From CAYNEO01 sp964396245 (GTDB lineage: Bacteria; Zixibacteria; MSB-5A5; GN15; FEB-12), in NCBI GenBank assembly GCA_964396245.1, contig CAYNEO010000004.1, positions 75,497-139,496 of the forward strand: a DNA stretch of 64,000 nt. Direction: 5' to 3'. Under the pieces are notes generated by a model. It saw nothing but the letters and a program-made list of their open reading frames with translations. It was not told the DNA's origin and searched no databases. Below are positions 1 to 11,141 of the stretch, piece after piece. The number at the start of each line of letters is the position of its first letter. Position 1 is the stretch's first letter. A program made the position numbers and the translations under genes.

Positions 1-441
1 GTGGAAGAATCTCTGGTTCAACCGACATTTGTCGCCGATTTCCCTGTCGAGATATCGCCGCTGGCCAAAAAGCACCGCGATAACGAACGCCTCACCGAGC
101 GGTTCGAGCTGTTCATCGCCGGCCAGGAGATGGGTAATGCGTTCAGCGAGTTGAACGACCCGGTCGATCAGCTCGAACGGTTTCTTCAGCAGGGCAAGGC
201 AATTGCGGCCGGTGACGAGGAAGCACAGCCGCTCGACGACGACTTTATCACTGCCCTGACATACGGCATGCCGCCCACCGGCGGACTCGGCTTCGGTATC
301 GACCGGCTGGTAATGCTGCTGACCAACCAGCACACGATAAGAGACGTCATGTTTTTCCCCCAGATGCGCAGCTACAAGGAAGGCACGGTGCCGGTGTCGA
401 AGATTCTTGCGCAGATTGTCGATGAAGAGAAAAGGCGGTAG
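1..441 (+). CDS. lysS: Lysyl-tRNA synthetase, class II (C-terminal fragment)
   Basis: This is the last 146 residues of class II lysyl-tRNA synthetase, the cytoplasmic enzyme that charges tRNA-Lys with lysine using ATP. The window opens inside the gene: a complete LysRS is about 490-510 residues, and the GTG at base 1 is an internal valine codon rather than a start. Visible family features are the AGQEMGNAFSELNDP segment (about residues 40-54), class II motif 3 GLGFGIDRL (95-103) and the RDVMFFP terminus. No terminator is obvious after the stop, and a small membrane-protein ORF follows 110 bases later. Confidence 0.96.
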   Translation: MEESLVQPTFVADFPVEISPLAKKHRDNERLTERFELFIAGQEMGNAFSELNDPVDQLERFLQQGKAIAAGDEEAQPLDDDFITALTYGMPPTGGLGFGIDRLVMLLTNQHTIRDVMFFPQMRSYKEGTVPVSKILAQIVDEEKRR

Positions 442-551
442 TCGCTCCGCCTGTCTGTCATTGGTGGTCCGAACCGGAACACTGGCCGGCGCTGATCGTT
501 GAAGTAAATAGCTGACAGTAGAACAATCTGTCGAGAAGGAAGCGTGTTACT

Positions 552-755
552 ATGTCCTGGCAAAAAATCTGTTCCAGTTACTGGTTGCCGATGACCGTAG
601 CTACGTGGCTGGGCGGGATCATGTTCAGTTCACGCCGTTCGGGGATCTGTCGTTTCCTCGCATTTGTCGGGTTGATCGTGCTGGCCTGGGCGACTTTTAT
701 CGCGTGGCCCATCCTCAAGGAAGACTTGACCGAGTCCGAGAAGAGCGAAGAATAA
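552..755 (+). CDS. Small hypothetical membrane protein
   Basis: This 67-residue protein has no family I recognise. It has two hydrophobic stretches (about residues 11-25 and 34-53) and a short acidic C-terminal tail (KEDLTESEKSEE), consistent with a small inner-membrane protein. The ATG is preceded by a purine-rich GAGAAGGA about ten bases upstream, which supports translation. It sits alone between lysS and an MFS transporter on the same strand. The opposite strand also carries a short ORF here, but that one lacks a comparable ribosome-binding site. The gene could be spurious; the hydrophobic pattern is the main support. Confidence 0.45.
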   Translation: MSWQKICSSYWLPMTVATWLGGIMFSSRRSGICRFLAFVGLIVLAWATFIAWPILKEDLTESEKSEE

Positions 756-941
756 ACATCGCTTTTTCTTCCCTCACGCGTGATCGACATCAGCCAGATT
801 ATACCCGGCTCCCGGTTTCATCAGACAGCTTAATGACGGCCACCCAGGCTTGTTCTTCGCTTTCGCCTGCCTGAACTCTTTTGTACATTACTCGTCAGTT
901 GACAGGTTGGATAACGCGAAGGCATTAGAAATAGAGTCAGG

Positions 942-2177
942 GTGTCCGAACAACCGGCAAAAACGACCAGTTCGCCCGGGGACATATCGGGCGATAAGAA
1001 CCTTCTTGTCATTTTCTCCGTAACGCTGATGGCTGTCCTCGGCGTTTCCAGTATCACCCCTGCTTTTCCCGAGATTGTCACCCGTTTCGATATTTCCCCC
1101 CAGGAAGTCGGCCTTCTGATAACCGTGTTCACCCTGCCCGGCGTGCTCATCGCGCTGTTTGCCGGCGTACTCGGCGACCGCCTCGGACGCAAGAAAATCC
1201 TCGTTCCGTCGCTCTTCATATTCGGGATCGCCGGGACCGCCTGCGCCTTTGCTTCGAACTTCGACCAGTTGCTTGTTCTGCGGCTAATCCAGGGCATCGG
1301 CGCCGCATCACTGGGAACACTCAACACCACCCTGATTGGCGACCTGTACGAGGGGAAATTGCGAACGACTATCATGGGCTACAACGCCTCGGTGCTGAGT
1401 ATCGGCACCGCGAGTTATCCGGCTATCGGCGGTCTGCTGGCCATCTTCGGATGGAACTATCCGTTTTTTCTGCCGATAACGGCTATTCCCGTGGGGCTGT
1501 TTGTTCTGCTGCGGTTGAAGAATCCCGAACCGGACAGTACCGAGCATATCCGCGACTATCTTCGCAACGCCTGGCAGAGCGTCAAGAATAAAGAAGCCCT
1601 TCTGCTCTTCTCGGCGTCGCTGGTAACGTTCATTCTGCTGTACGGCCCGTACCTGACCTTCTTCCCGCTTCTTCTGGACTCGCGATACCAGAGTTCATCG
1701 TTTGTGATTGGTCTCATGATCTCGATTGCGTCAATCGCCACCGCCGTCACATCCTCGCAACTCGGAAGGCTCTCACGCATATTTGCGGAGCGGACGCTTA
1801 TCAAGATCGGTTTCGTACTGTACCTTGCTTCGCTGGCAATAACTCCTTTGCTGGCGAATTTCTGGGAGCTTTTGATTCCTATCATTCTATTTGGCATTGC
1901 CCAGGGGACCAATGTCCCGAGTATTTTCACCCTGCTGACAAACCTGGCTCCTCTGGAATACCGTGCCGCGGTGATGTCGGTCAACGGGACCATTCTCAGG
2001 CTGGGGCAGACTCTCGGTCCCCTGATTATGGGCGGGGTGTACGGTGTCTGGGGCATCGATGGTACGTTTTTTGTCGGAGCTGCCCTGGCATTTTTCACCG
2101 GGATCATTCTGGTAAGCGGGCTCCACGCCAAAGTTGTCTCCCGAACTGAGGACTCCACGCCGTTCAGCCAGATTTGA
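942..2177 (+). CDS. Major facilitator superfamily transporter (Bcr/CflA-like drug:H+ antiporter type)
   Basis: This 411-residue polytopic inner-membrane protein has about twelve hydrophobic segments. It carries the MFS motif A between TM2 and TM3, GDRLGRKK (residues 78-85), and an RLIQGIGAA segment typical of motif B in drug:proton antiporters. That points to proton-coupled efflux of a small molecule, but the substrate cannot be read from sequence. Translation starts at GTG; the first 19 residues are polar and lie before TM1. It appears monocistronic: the nearest plus-strand genes lie 186 bases upstream and 220 bases downstream. Confidence 0.85.
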   Translation: MSEQPAKTTSSPGDISGDKNLLVIFSVTLMAVLGVSSITPAFPEIVTRFDISPQEVGLLITVFTLPGVLIALFAGVLGDRLGRKKILVPSLFIFGIAGTACAFASNFDQLLVLRLIQGIGAASLGTLNTTLIGDLYEGKLRTTIMGYNASVLSIGTASYPAIGGLLAIFGWNYPFFLPITAIPVGLFVLLRLKNPEPDSTEHIRDYLRNAWQSVKNKEALLLFSASLVTFILLYGPYLTFFPLLLDSRYQSSSFVIGLMISIASIATAVTSSQLGRLSRIFAERTLIKIGFVLYLASLAITPLLANFWELLIPIILFGIAQGTNVPSIFTLLTNLAPLEYRAAVMSVNGTILRLGQTLGPLIMGGVYGVWGIDGTFFVGAALAFFTGIILVSGLHAKVVSRTEDSTPFSQI

Positions 2178-2397
2178 CATCCGTCCGGCCCGTCTGTTCT
2201 GACCGGTACAGCCGGGGGTACACCGTGGACCGACAAGTACACACTTGAGCCGCCGTCAGACTGTCCGCAACTCGTAACTCCTTACTACAGTTGTGGTTGT
2301 GTTCATTATTCAGGTTTGGCATGGACTTTGATCTCATTGTCAGCGAAACGGGACAGGAGAGTCCAAAATGCAAACGACGACGAAAGGAGACATCAGT

Positions 2398-2757
2398 ATG
2401 AAAAAGGCACTGGCTCTGTTTCTGATCCTGGGGGTGGCTTGGATGATATCAGCTCCGGCTGCCAACGCCGGCAACGGTCCCGGTACCGGAAGCGGTAACT
2501 CATTCTTCTACCAGTGGTTCCAGGATTCCGACGGTGATGGAATCCCGAATTGTGAGGATGAAGACTGGATTCGCCCGGAGGACGGGACCGGATTCATGCA
2601 CCAGATCGGAAATATCACAGGCTCTGTGCAGGCTACCGGCAGCGGCAGCGGCAATCTCTTCGAATATCTCTGGCAGCACAAGCTCGAAAACAAAGGTGAA
2701 GCGACCGGACAGTCGTTCTTCCAGTATATGTTCGAGCACGCTCAGGGCTCGAAGTAA
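2398..2757 (+). CDS. Small secreted repeat protein with calcium-loop-like segment
   Basis: This is a 119-residue precursor of unknown function. I chose the ATG at 2398, ten codons inside the longest ORF, because it follows AAAGGAGA and begins a clear Sec signal peptide (MKKALALFLILGV, likely cleavage after ANA at residue 24). The mature part has three imperfect copies of a Gly-rich plus aromatic unit: GSGNSFFYQWFQ (31-42), GSGNLFEYLWQH (83-94) and ATGQSFFQYMFEH (102-114). Between copies 1 and 2 lies DSDGDGIPNCEDED (43-56), which resembles the calcium-binding loops of thrombospondin type 3 repeats. A strong terminator follows, so it is transcribed alone. I do not recognise a named family. Confidence 0.8.
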   Translation: MKKALALFLILGVAWMISAPAANAGNGPGTGSGNSFFYQWFQDSDGDGIPNCEDEDWIRPEDGTGFMHQIGNITGSVQATGSGSGNLFEYLWQHKLENKGEATGQSFFQYMFEHAQGSK

Positions 2758-2782
2758 TCAAAAGCGGGTTGCTCTTCAGCAG

Positions 2783-2817
2783 GGTCCTGCCCTCGAAAGG
2801 GGGCAGGATCTTTTTTT
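2783..2817 (+). terminator. Intrinsic terminator after the small secreted protein gene
   Basis: A ten-pair stem (2783-2792 with 2801-2810, including one G-U pair) encloses an eight-base loop and is followed directly by seven T residues. It lies 25 bases after the stop codon of the small secreted protein gene. Confidence 0.85.
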
Positions 2818-3046
2818 ATCCAGATCTGTCAGGCTCGGTTGGATCCGCGCCGATCACCCCTCGCCGGCTTTTCGGTGCGACTAAAACGATTGCCCCAACA
2901 ATCGTCGGGGGTGTATAATTAGTTGACTTATAAGATATTACTTGCGATGAAAGGGAAGTCATGGCGGCGGAAACGACTGTTGGGTCATGTGTGAGCCGAT
3001 CCAAAGCGGGACTACGCCTCCGGCGCGCGCAAGAATTGGGAGAATA

Positions 3047-4273
3047 ATGAGCTTCGAAAGATATATCGCCCAGAGATACTTCAGCTCCGGCCGCTTTTTT
3101 GTATCGATTTCCACCTGGATTTCAATCATCGGCGTCACCCTTGGCGTGGCGGTGGTGTGCATCGTGACCTCGGCGCATAACGGCTTTGAATCGGAAATTC
3201 GAAACCGCCTTCTCGGTACCACGTCACACATTTCGATTTTTGCCCTCAATAATGACTTCATAACGGATTATCGAGAGGTGATGGATGAAGTCGACCAGGT
3301 GCCCGGTGTCGTGGCGTCATCGCCGTTCATCTACTACAAAAGTGTGATCAGATCGGAGAAATCCGAGGACGGCATTATCGTGCGGGGAATTGAACCCGAT
3401 CTGGAGCGCAAGACCGCGATTATAGCCGATGTTATTAAAGCGGGCTCCTACGCGTTTACTCCTGTTGTTGACGGAAACGACACCATTCCGGGAATTCTGC
3501 TGGGTAATGAACTCGCCCGTCGGCTCGACGTTTATCTCGGGGAGATGGTGGCGATGTATTCTCTGCGTGGTGAGGATATCCGGTCCCGGGCTACACCGCG
3601 GGTAAAGAAATTCTACGTTTCGGGCATTTTTGAAACGGGCATGTATGAATTCGACGGCCAGATGGTCTACATCTCACTCAAATCGGCCCAGGATCTTTTT
3701 CGCACGGGCGATGCGGTCAATACCATTCACCTGAAACTGACCGATATTTATCAGGCCGATCGAATTGCCCCCAAGATTGACAGTCTTCTCGATTACCGGT
3801 TTCAGGTCGTGCCGTGGAACATACTTAACAAGAATCTCTTCGGATGGATAGAGCTCGAGAAGATATTTCTGTTTGCCGGCTTTATCCTGATCGTGATTGT
3901 CGCGTCGTTTTCGATAATTTCAGCGCTGGTCATGCTGACCATGGAAAAGCGCGCTGAAATCGGCATTCTGAAAACAATGGGCACAACCCCGGCGAGCGTT
4001 GCGCGGATATTTGTCTATAAGGGCCTGTGGATCGGCATCATAGGCGTCCTGGTGGGCTGGGCAATAGGTTTCTTGATCGCATACCTGCAGAACACGTTCA
4101 AGTTTTTCCAGCTGCCGCCGGACATTTACTTTGTGAGTTATATCCCGATCGACATCCATCCGCTGGACTTCGTTCTGGCCGGGGCCATCACGATCCTGGT
4201 GTGTTTTCTGGCGGCGTTGTATCCGGCATTACAGGCGGCGCGGGCATCGGTTGTCGATGTCCTGCGGGAATAG
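3047..4273 (+). CDS. lolC: Lipoprotein-releasing system transmembrane protein LolC/LolE family
   Basis: This is a 408-residue FtsX-family permease of the Lol system, which extracts lipoproteins from the inner membrane for transfer to the periplasmic carrier LolA. The first residues (FERYIAQRYF) and TM1 (about 20-42) match LolC/LolE. They are followed by a large MacB-like periplasmic domain and three C-terminal TM helices, including the MEKRAEIGILKTMG cytoplasmic coupling segment. I chose ATG 3047, 20 codons inside the longest ORF, because GGGAG precedes it and the family starts here. The ATPase gene lies 90 bases downstream. A single permease gene suggests a homodimeric (LolF-like) exporter, which is inference. 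Confidence 0.88.
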   Translation: MSFERYIAQRYFSSGRFFVSISTWISIIGVTLGVAVVCIVTSAHNGFESEIRNRLLGTTSHISIFALNNDFITDYREVMDEVDQVPGVVASSPFIYYKSVIRSEKSEDGIIVRGIEPDLERKTAIIADVIKAGSYAFTPVVDGNDTIPGILLGNELARRLDVYLGEMVAMYSLRGEDIRSRATPRVKKFYVSGIFETGMYEFDGQMVYISLKSAQDLFRTGDAVNTIHLKLTDIYQADRIAPKIDSLLDYRFQVVPWNILNKNLFGWIELEKIFLFAGFILIVIVASFSIISALVMLTMEKRAEIGILKTMGTTPASVARIFVYKGLWIGIIGVLVGWAIGFLIAYLQNTFKFFQLPPDIYFVSYIPIDIHPLDFVLAGAITILVCFLAALYPALQAARASVVDVLRE

Positions 4274-4363
4274 GTCCCAAAAGTGCGATTGATGCTAAAA
4301 AATTGGGCAGATTTGGCGAAAATGATAGTATAGCAACGAGTAATAGGATTGTATTCGAGCACT

Positions 4364-5062
4364 ATGGACAATAATGGTCTTATCCTCTCCGCCCGGGACA
4401 TCCACCGGGACTTCCAGACCCCTGATTCGGTGCTGTCGGTTTTGAAGGGGATTTCACTGGATGTCAACCGCCGGGAAATGGTGTCCGTCACCGGGGCCTC
4501 GGGAGTCGGAAAATCGACTCTTTTGCACATTCTGGGCGGTTTGGATCGTCCGACTCGCGGCGAAGTAACGGTAAGTAATGTCTCCCTGACCGGAAAGTCG
4601 GAAAAAGAACTGGCCCGGTTTCGGACGAAAAGGATAGGATTCGTCTTCCAGTTTCATTATCTTTTAGACGACTTTACGGCGCTGGAGAATGTGATGATTC
4701 CCATGCTCCTGAATGGCAAAAAGCGGGGCGATGCGGCCCGGCAGGCGGAACTGATTCTGGACCAGGTGGGTTTAATAGATAGAAAAGGCCACCGTCCGAA
4801 GCAGTTATCGGGCGGAGAACAACAACGGGTGGCTGTTGCGCGCGCTCTCGCCAACGACCCAGACATCGTTCTGGCTGATGAGCCATCGGGAAATCTGGAC
4901 ACCGCCACCGGCCGGAAGTTACACGACCTCCTCTTCCACCTCAATTCCCAGAAGTCGATTACGTTTTTGATCGCCACTCATAACGAAGAGCTGGCGGAGC
5001 GCTGTAACCGGCGATTGACACTGGTTGCGGGTAAGGTGACCGAAGAGGTGAAGGGAGACTGA
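4364..5062 (+). CDS. lolD: Lipoprotein-releasing system ATP-binding protein LolD
   Basis: This 232-residue ABC ATPase powers the adjacent LolC-type permease. It has Walker A GASGVGKST (about 44-52), the ABC signature LSGGEQQRVAVARAL, Walker B IVLADEPSGNLD and the H-loop ATHNEELA. The GNLD motif after Walker B is typical of the LolD/MacB/FtsE branch. An upstream in-frame TTG at 4349 is possible, but the ATG at 4364 gives the family's usual N-terminus; neither has a strong ribosome-binding site. The stop lies five bases before mcsA, so the lol genes and the McsAB/ClpC genes may be cotranscribed. Confidence 0.92.
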   Translation: MDNNGLILSARDIHRDFQTPDSVLSVLKGISLDVNRREMVSVTGASGVGKSTLLHILGGLDRPTRGEVTVSNVSLTGKSEKELARFRTKRIGFVFQFHYLLDDFTALENVMIPMLLNGKKRGDAARQAELILDQVGLIDRKGHRPKQLSGGEQQRVAVARALANDPDIVLADEPSGNLDTATGRKLHDLLFHLNSQKSITFLIATHNEELAERCNRRLTLVAGKVTEEVKGD

Positions 5063-5067
5063 CGAAG

Positions 5068-5616
5068 ATGCTTTGTCCGGAATGTAACAAACGGGAAGCA
5101 ACCGTACATTTGACACAGATCGTAAACAATCAGAAGGTAACGGTATCGCTGTGCAAGGAGTGCGCGGCCAAAGTCGGCTTCCACTCTCCGCTCGACAACA
5201 TGCCCTTTCCTCTGGCGGAGATACTCTCAGGTATGACACAGAATTTACCCCAGGCCGCGCAAACTGAAGCCGATGAATCGCTGGTCTGCGAAACGTGCCA
5301 TATGACGTTTGCTGATTTTGCCCGTCACGGCCGTTTCGGTTGTGGCGGCTGTTATTCGGCCTTTCGGCCGAAACTCGAACCGATCATGCGCAAAATTCAC
5401 GGTTCGTCGCTGCACCGGGGACGCAATCCCGGCATGATCGCCGGCGGTGCGGCCAGCCAGGCGCTTCCCATCAAGGAAGAAGAGCGGCTCGACACCGAGC
5501 TGCGCAAGGCTATCGAAGCGGAAGATTTCGAACGCGCCGCCGAATTGCGCGACAAACTCAAGGCAATGCGGCATAGTCCGGCGCATGAAGACGATGACCA
5601 GGGAGCGGATGAATAG
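5068..5616 (+). CDS. mcsA: McsA-like protein: zinc-finger and UVR-domain activator of the arginine kinase
   Basis: This 182-residue protein resembles McsA, the activator of the McsB protein-arginine kinase. It has two N-terminal double-cysteine modules (CPEC...CKEC, residues 3-31, and CETC...CGGC, about 73-96) that should bind zinc. A C-terminal UVR motif follows (LRKAIEAEDFERAAELRDKL), the type that contacts ClpC. Its ATG lies five bases after the lolD stop, and its last eight bases overlap the start of mcsB, a sign of translational coupling. The family is best known from Firmicutes, where it lies in ctsR-mcsA-mcsB-clpC; no ctsR-like gene is present here. Confidence 0.88.
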   Translation: MLCPECNKREATVHLTQIVNNQKVTVSLCKECAAKVGFHSPLDNMPFPLAEILSGMTQNLPQAAQTEADESLVCETCHMTFADFARHGRFGCGGCYSAFRPKLEPIMRKIHGSSLHRGRNPGMIAGGAASQALPIKEEERLDTELRKAIEAEDFERAAELRDKLKAMRHSPAHEDDDQGADE

Positions 5617-6682
5617 AGTGAGCACGATGTTTGATGACATGGCAAAGTCGCCGGCGGCCTGGCTTACCGGTAAAGGAAGTGACTCGCTGGTCGTGATTTC
5701 CAGCCGCGTTCGTGTGGCCAGAAATGTGGCCGGCTGCCTCTTTCCGCCCGCAGCCGATGTCGAAACCAAGAAGCGTATTGTCTCCTATTTCGACTCGGCC
5801 AGCACCAAATCGAAACTGCTGTCTTCGGGAGACTACCACAAGGCGGCGGATATCGGTGACCTCGACCGCGATTTCCTCATCGAACGGCACCTGATTTCAC
5901 CGGTCTTTCTGGACGGCGATCTCTCGAAAGCGCTGTTTATCGGCGCTGACGAGCGCGTGTCGATCATGATAAACGAGGAAGATCACCTGCGAATCCAGGC
6001 ACTGGCGGCGGGATTGGACCCCCAGGGCGCCTATGAACTGGCCATGCAGTATGAATCCGAGGTCGGCAAGTATCTCGAATTCGATTACGATGCGGACTTT
6101 GGCTATCTCACCGCGTGTCCCACCAACGTCGGCACCGGCATGCGAGCCTCGATTCTCATCCATCTGCCCGGTATGGTGCTGACCAAGGAAATCGATCGCA
6201 TGATATCGCGCATCACCCGCAGCGGCCTTATCGTGCGAGGATTCTACGGTGAAGGATCCGATGTGCTCGGCAACCTGTTCCAGATTTCGAATCAGAACAC
6301 ACTCGGGCTTGCCGAGGAAGAGATTGTCAACCAGATCACGCGTGTGGCCGAAGAAATCATCGAAAGCGAGGCGGCTGCGCGCCAGCGGCTTATCGATGAA
6401 GCCGGTGATATGATCGAGGACAAGATCTGGCGTTCATACGGAATTCTGAAACACGCCCGCGTGCTGACATCCGACGAGGTTATGAACCTGCTCTCGGCGG
6501 TGCGGCTCGGTCATGCGATGAAGATTATAGATTTTCTGGATATCTCACTGATCAATGAAATTCTGCTGTTGTCGCAACCGGCGCATCTGCAGAAATACTA
6601 TGGACAGGAAATGGACAACAACCGTCGTGACTTTGTCAGAGCCCAAATGGTACGGGAAAAGCTACGGAACAGTCAACAATGA
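5609..6682 (+). CDS. mcsB: Protein-arginine kinase McsB
   Basis: This 357-residue phosphagen-kinase-family enzyme transfers phosphate from ATP to arginine side chains of proteins, tagging them for ClpCP degradation. Kinase motifs seen are SSRVRVARN near the N-terminus, NEEDHLR (122-128), CPTNVGTGMR (ending near 178) and RGFYGEGS. The C-terminal phosphoarginine-sensing motif RDxxRA is intact as RDFVRA (340-345), so allosteric activation is probably conserved. A longer open frame exists upstream, but it is only mcsA read out of frame; ATG 5609 follows GGGAGCGG and overlaps the mcsA stop. clpC starts 70 bases downstream. Length matches Firmicute McsB (about 355-365). Confidence 0.93.
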   Translation: MNRVSTMFDDMAKSPAAWLTGKGSDSLVVISSRVRVARNVAGCLFPPAADVETKKRIVSYFDSASTKSKLLSSGDYHKAADIGDLDRDFLIERHLISPVFLDGDLSKALFIGADERVSIMINEEDHLRIQALAAGLDPQGAYELAMQYESEVGKYLEFDYDADFGYLTACPTNVGTGMRASILIHLPGMVLTKEIDRMISRITRSGLIVRGFYGEGSDVLGNLFQISNQNTLGLAEEEIVNQITRVAEEIIESEAAARQRLIDEAGDMIEDKIWRSYGILKHARVLTSDEVMNLLSAVRLGHAMKIIDFLDISLINEILLLSQPAHLQKYYGQEMDNNRRDFVRAQMVREKLRNSQQ

Positions 6683-6751
6683 ATAGTTGTTTTGAACTTG
6701 CAAGACAGATAGAAGAGCGTTATTTCTATAGAGAAGGAAGGTACTAACAAT

Positions 6752-9220
<2,469 letters not shown>

Positions 9221-9244
9221 TCTCCTTCAAATAGACTAACTCAG

Positions 9245-9281
9245 GAAGCCGGTCGGGATTGATTTCCGACCGCTTCTTTTT
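9245..9281 (+). terminator. Intrinsic terminator after clpC
   Basis: A near-perfect inverted repeat (GAAGCCGGTCGG at 9245-9256 with CCGACCGCTTC at 9266-9276, one bulged base) is followed by five T residues, 24 bases after the clpC stop. Confidence 0.85.
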
Positions 9282-9322
9282 GTCGGATAAGTTGTTTCCG
9301 GACAGCCGGTTGGCGTTTTTGC

Positions 9323-9350
9323 TTGCCATTGGGCGGAGATATGTTATATT
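9323..9350 (+). promoter_or_regulatory. Candidate sigma-70 promoter of rpmA
   Basis: TTGCCA (9323-9328) and TATATT (9345-9350) are separated by 16 bases and lie about 60 bases before the rpmA start. The fumC upstream region carries the same TTGCCx-16-TATATT pattern, which supports it as this organism's housekeeping promoter form. Confidence 0.5.
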
Positions 9351-9408
9351 AGCGGCTCCCCGACAGCGGGGTAACAGCGAACAATTACGATAGTCATAGA
9401 GGTCTGTC

Positions 9409-9666
9409 ATGGCACACAAAAAAGGTGTAGGTTCTTCGAAAAATGGCCGGGACTCACAGGGCCAGCGTCGCGGGACCAAAGTATTTTCCGGTGAGACGGT
9501 GAGCGCCGGCTCGATTCTGGTCCGCCAGTGCGGCACACCGATCAAAGCCGGACAGAATGTCGGCACCGGCTCCGACCATACGCTGTTTGCCAAAATCAGC
9601 GGGATAGTCAAGTACGAACGGGTCGGCAAATCGGGCAAACGCGTCTCGGTCTACGAGTCGGCCTGA
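9409..9666 (+). CDS. rpmA: 50S ribosomal protein L27
   Basis: This is the 85-residue bacterial L27 of the large ribosomal subunit, whose flexible N-terminus reaches the peptidyl transferase centre. The N-terminal AHKKGVGSSKNGRDS and internal GSDHTLFA are diagnostic. The usual partner rplU (L21) is not upstream; clpC and its terminator are, and a candidate promoter at 9323-9350 gives the gene its own transcription start. It is also not followed by obg, and a strong terminator closes it. The start follows TAGAGG. Confidence 0.97.
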   Translation: MAHKKGVGSSKNGRDSQGQRRGTKVFSGETVSAGSILVRQCGTPIKAGQNVGTGSDHTLFAKISGIVKYERVGKSGKRVSVYESA

Positions 9667-9700
9667 TTTGTTCTCGCGGCAGACAGCTGCCGAAAAACTC

Positions 9701-9741
9701 AGCGCTGTCGAATGTGCATGCATCCGACAGCGCTTTTTTTT
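9701..9741 (+). terminator. Intrinsic terminator after rpmA
   Basis: A perfect ten-pair stem (AGCGCTGTCG at 9701-9710 with CGACAGCGCT at 9725-9734) runs straight into a T tract (9734-9741). Confidence 0.92.
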
Positions 9742-9812
9742 GTGCGAATCGGTCCCGCTTGACTTGCCGGTCGAGTGCGCCTACATTGCGTCGATACCGA
9801 AGTAGCCAGATT

Positions 9813-11141
9813 ATGAGAAGAATACCCGCACTCATAGTGCCCCTGCTTCTTGCCGTCATGATGGCGGCGCTTTCATCGAGGGTCCTCGCACAGGACAGTT
9901 CCCGGATCAGTTCCGACTCCGGCTCCGTTGCGAGTTCCGCGGTCCAATCATCGCAGCCGGTATCCGACTCGAACCTCACCGGACTCAGCTCCGAGGGACA
10001 GCAGAAACTTCAATCGTATTCGCGTCTCAACGTGATCTGGCTCTTTGTCAGTTTTGCCGTTGGAGTGGGTGTCCTGCTGCTGATCCTGTTCGCCGGGTGG
10101 TCCGCCAAATTCCGTAACTGGGCGCAGCTCGCACGCAAATCGTTCTTCATCACCTGGCTGTACATCGCCATTCTCGCCGTGGCCGTATATATCCTGCAAT
10201 TTCCATTCACGCTCTTCCGCGGCTTCTTCGTTGAAAAGCACTATGGATTTCTCAACCAGGGATTTCTCGAGTGGTTCGGTGAGGATATCCTCTCGCTGAT
10301 TATCATGATCATACTGGCTATCGTTCCCGTCTGGCTTTTCTATGCGATTGTGAGACATTTCAAACGCTGGTGGCTGATTTTTACGGCGAGCATGGTGCCG
10401 GTTATTGTCTTTTTCATCGTCTTTGCGCCGGTGGTAATTCAACCGATCTTCAACGAATACAAGCCGCTGAAAAACCAACAGCTCAAGAACGAACTGCTCG
10501 CGCTTGCGAGTAAAGCCGGTATTACCGGCTCACACATCTACGAGGTCGATGCTTCAAAACAGTCCTCGAAAGTGAATGCTTATGTCACCGGGCTGTTCGG
10601 GTCGAAGCGCATCGTTCTCTATGACACGCTGATCAAGAATTTCACGCCGAACGAGATACGGTTTGTCATGGCTCATGAAATGGGACACTATGTGCGTCAC
10701 GACGTCTGGCTGGGAACGCTGATTGCAGTCACATTCCTTTTGTTTGTCATGTGGCTTATCAGCCTGTTTATCCCGGGGACCATTCGCAAGTTCCATTTCC
10801 GATTCGGTTTCGACCGTCTCGGTGATATCGCCTCGCTGCCGCTGGTGCTGCTTTTTGCCAGCGTGTTGTATTTCGTGTTGCAGCCGCTGCCGAACATGGC
10901 CTCACGGGCCATGGAACATCGCGCCGACGCGTTCGCCATGAAAATCTCCGGCGTGAGCGATCAGGTGGCCGCCGAGGCATTTCGTAAACTGGGCCGGTAT
11001 AATCTGTCCAACCCGAATCCCAGTCCCTTTATCGAATTCTGGTTCTACACGCACCCATCGCTGAAACAGCGTATTGACTTTGTACTGAATTATCATCGCC
11101 CGTCGGCGTCGCCGGCTGAAGCAAAGGAAATTGAACAGTGA
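9813..11141 (+). CDS. M48-family membrane metalloprotease (Ste24/CAAX-protease-like)
   Basis: This 442-residue integral membrane zinc protease is related to Ste24p. The ATG at 9813 begins a hydrophobic signal or first TM (MRRIPALIVPLLLAVM); the longer open frame to 9528 overlaps rpmA and is not credible. A polar Ser-rich stretch follows, then several TM helices. The zinc site is HEMGH (about 287-291), with the third ligand in EHRADAFA (about 367-374), both as expected for active M48A enzymes. The likely role is membrane-protein quality control or processing of hydrophobic substrates. The stop overlaps the start of the M1-like gene by four bases (GTGA), so the two are coupled. Confidence 0.9.
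   Translation: MRRIPALIVPLLLAVMMAALSSRVLAQDSSRISSDSGSVASSAVQSSQPVSDSNLTGLSSEGQQKLQSYSRLNVIWLFVSFAVGVGVLLLILFAGWSAKFRNWAQLARKSFFITWLYIAILAVAVYILQFPFTLFRGFFVEKHYGFLNQGFLEWFGEDILSLIIMIILAIVPVWLFYAIVRHFKRWWLIFTASMVPVIVFFIVFAPVVIQPIFNEYKPLKNQQLKNELLALASKAGITGSHIYEVDASKQSSKVNAYVTGLFGSKRIVLYDTLIKNFTPNEIRFVMAHEMGHYVRHDVWLGTLIAVTFLLFVMWLISLFIPGTIRKFHFRFGFDRLGDIASLPLVLLFASVLYFVLQPLPNMASRAMEHRADAFAMKISGVSDQVAAEAFRKLGRYNLSNPNPSPFIEFWFYTHPSLKQRIDFVLNYHRPSASPAEAKEIEQ

Noticed and set aside
5447..5608. Extended N-terminus of McsB from 5447
   Set aside because: This stretch is mcsA in another frame; ATG 5609 has a ribosome-binding site and yields the normal McsB length.
6683..6751. CIRCE or CtsR operator before clpC
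   Set aside because: Neither the TTAGCACTC-N9-GAGTGCTAA repeat nor a GGTCAAA direct repeat is present.
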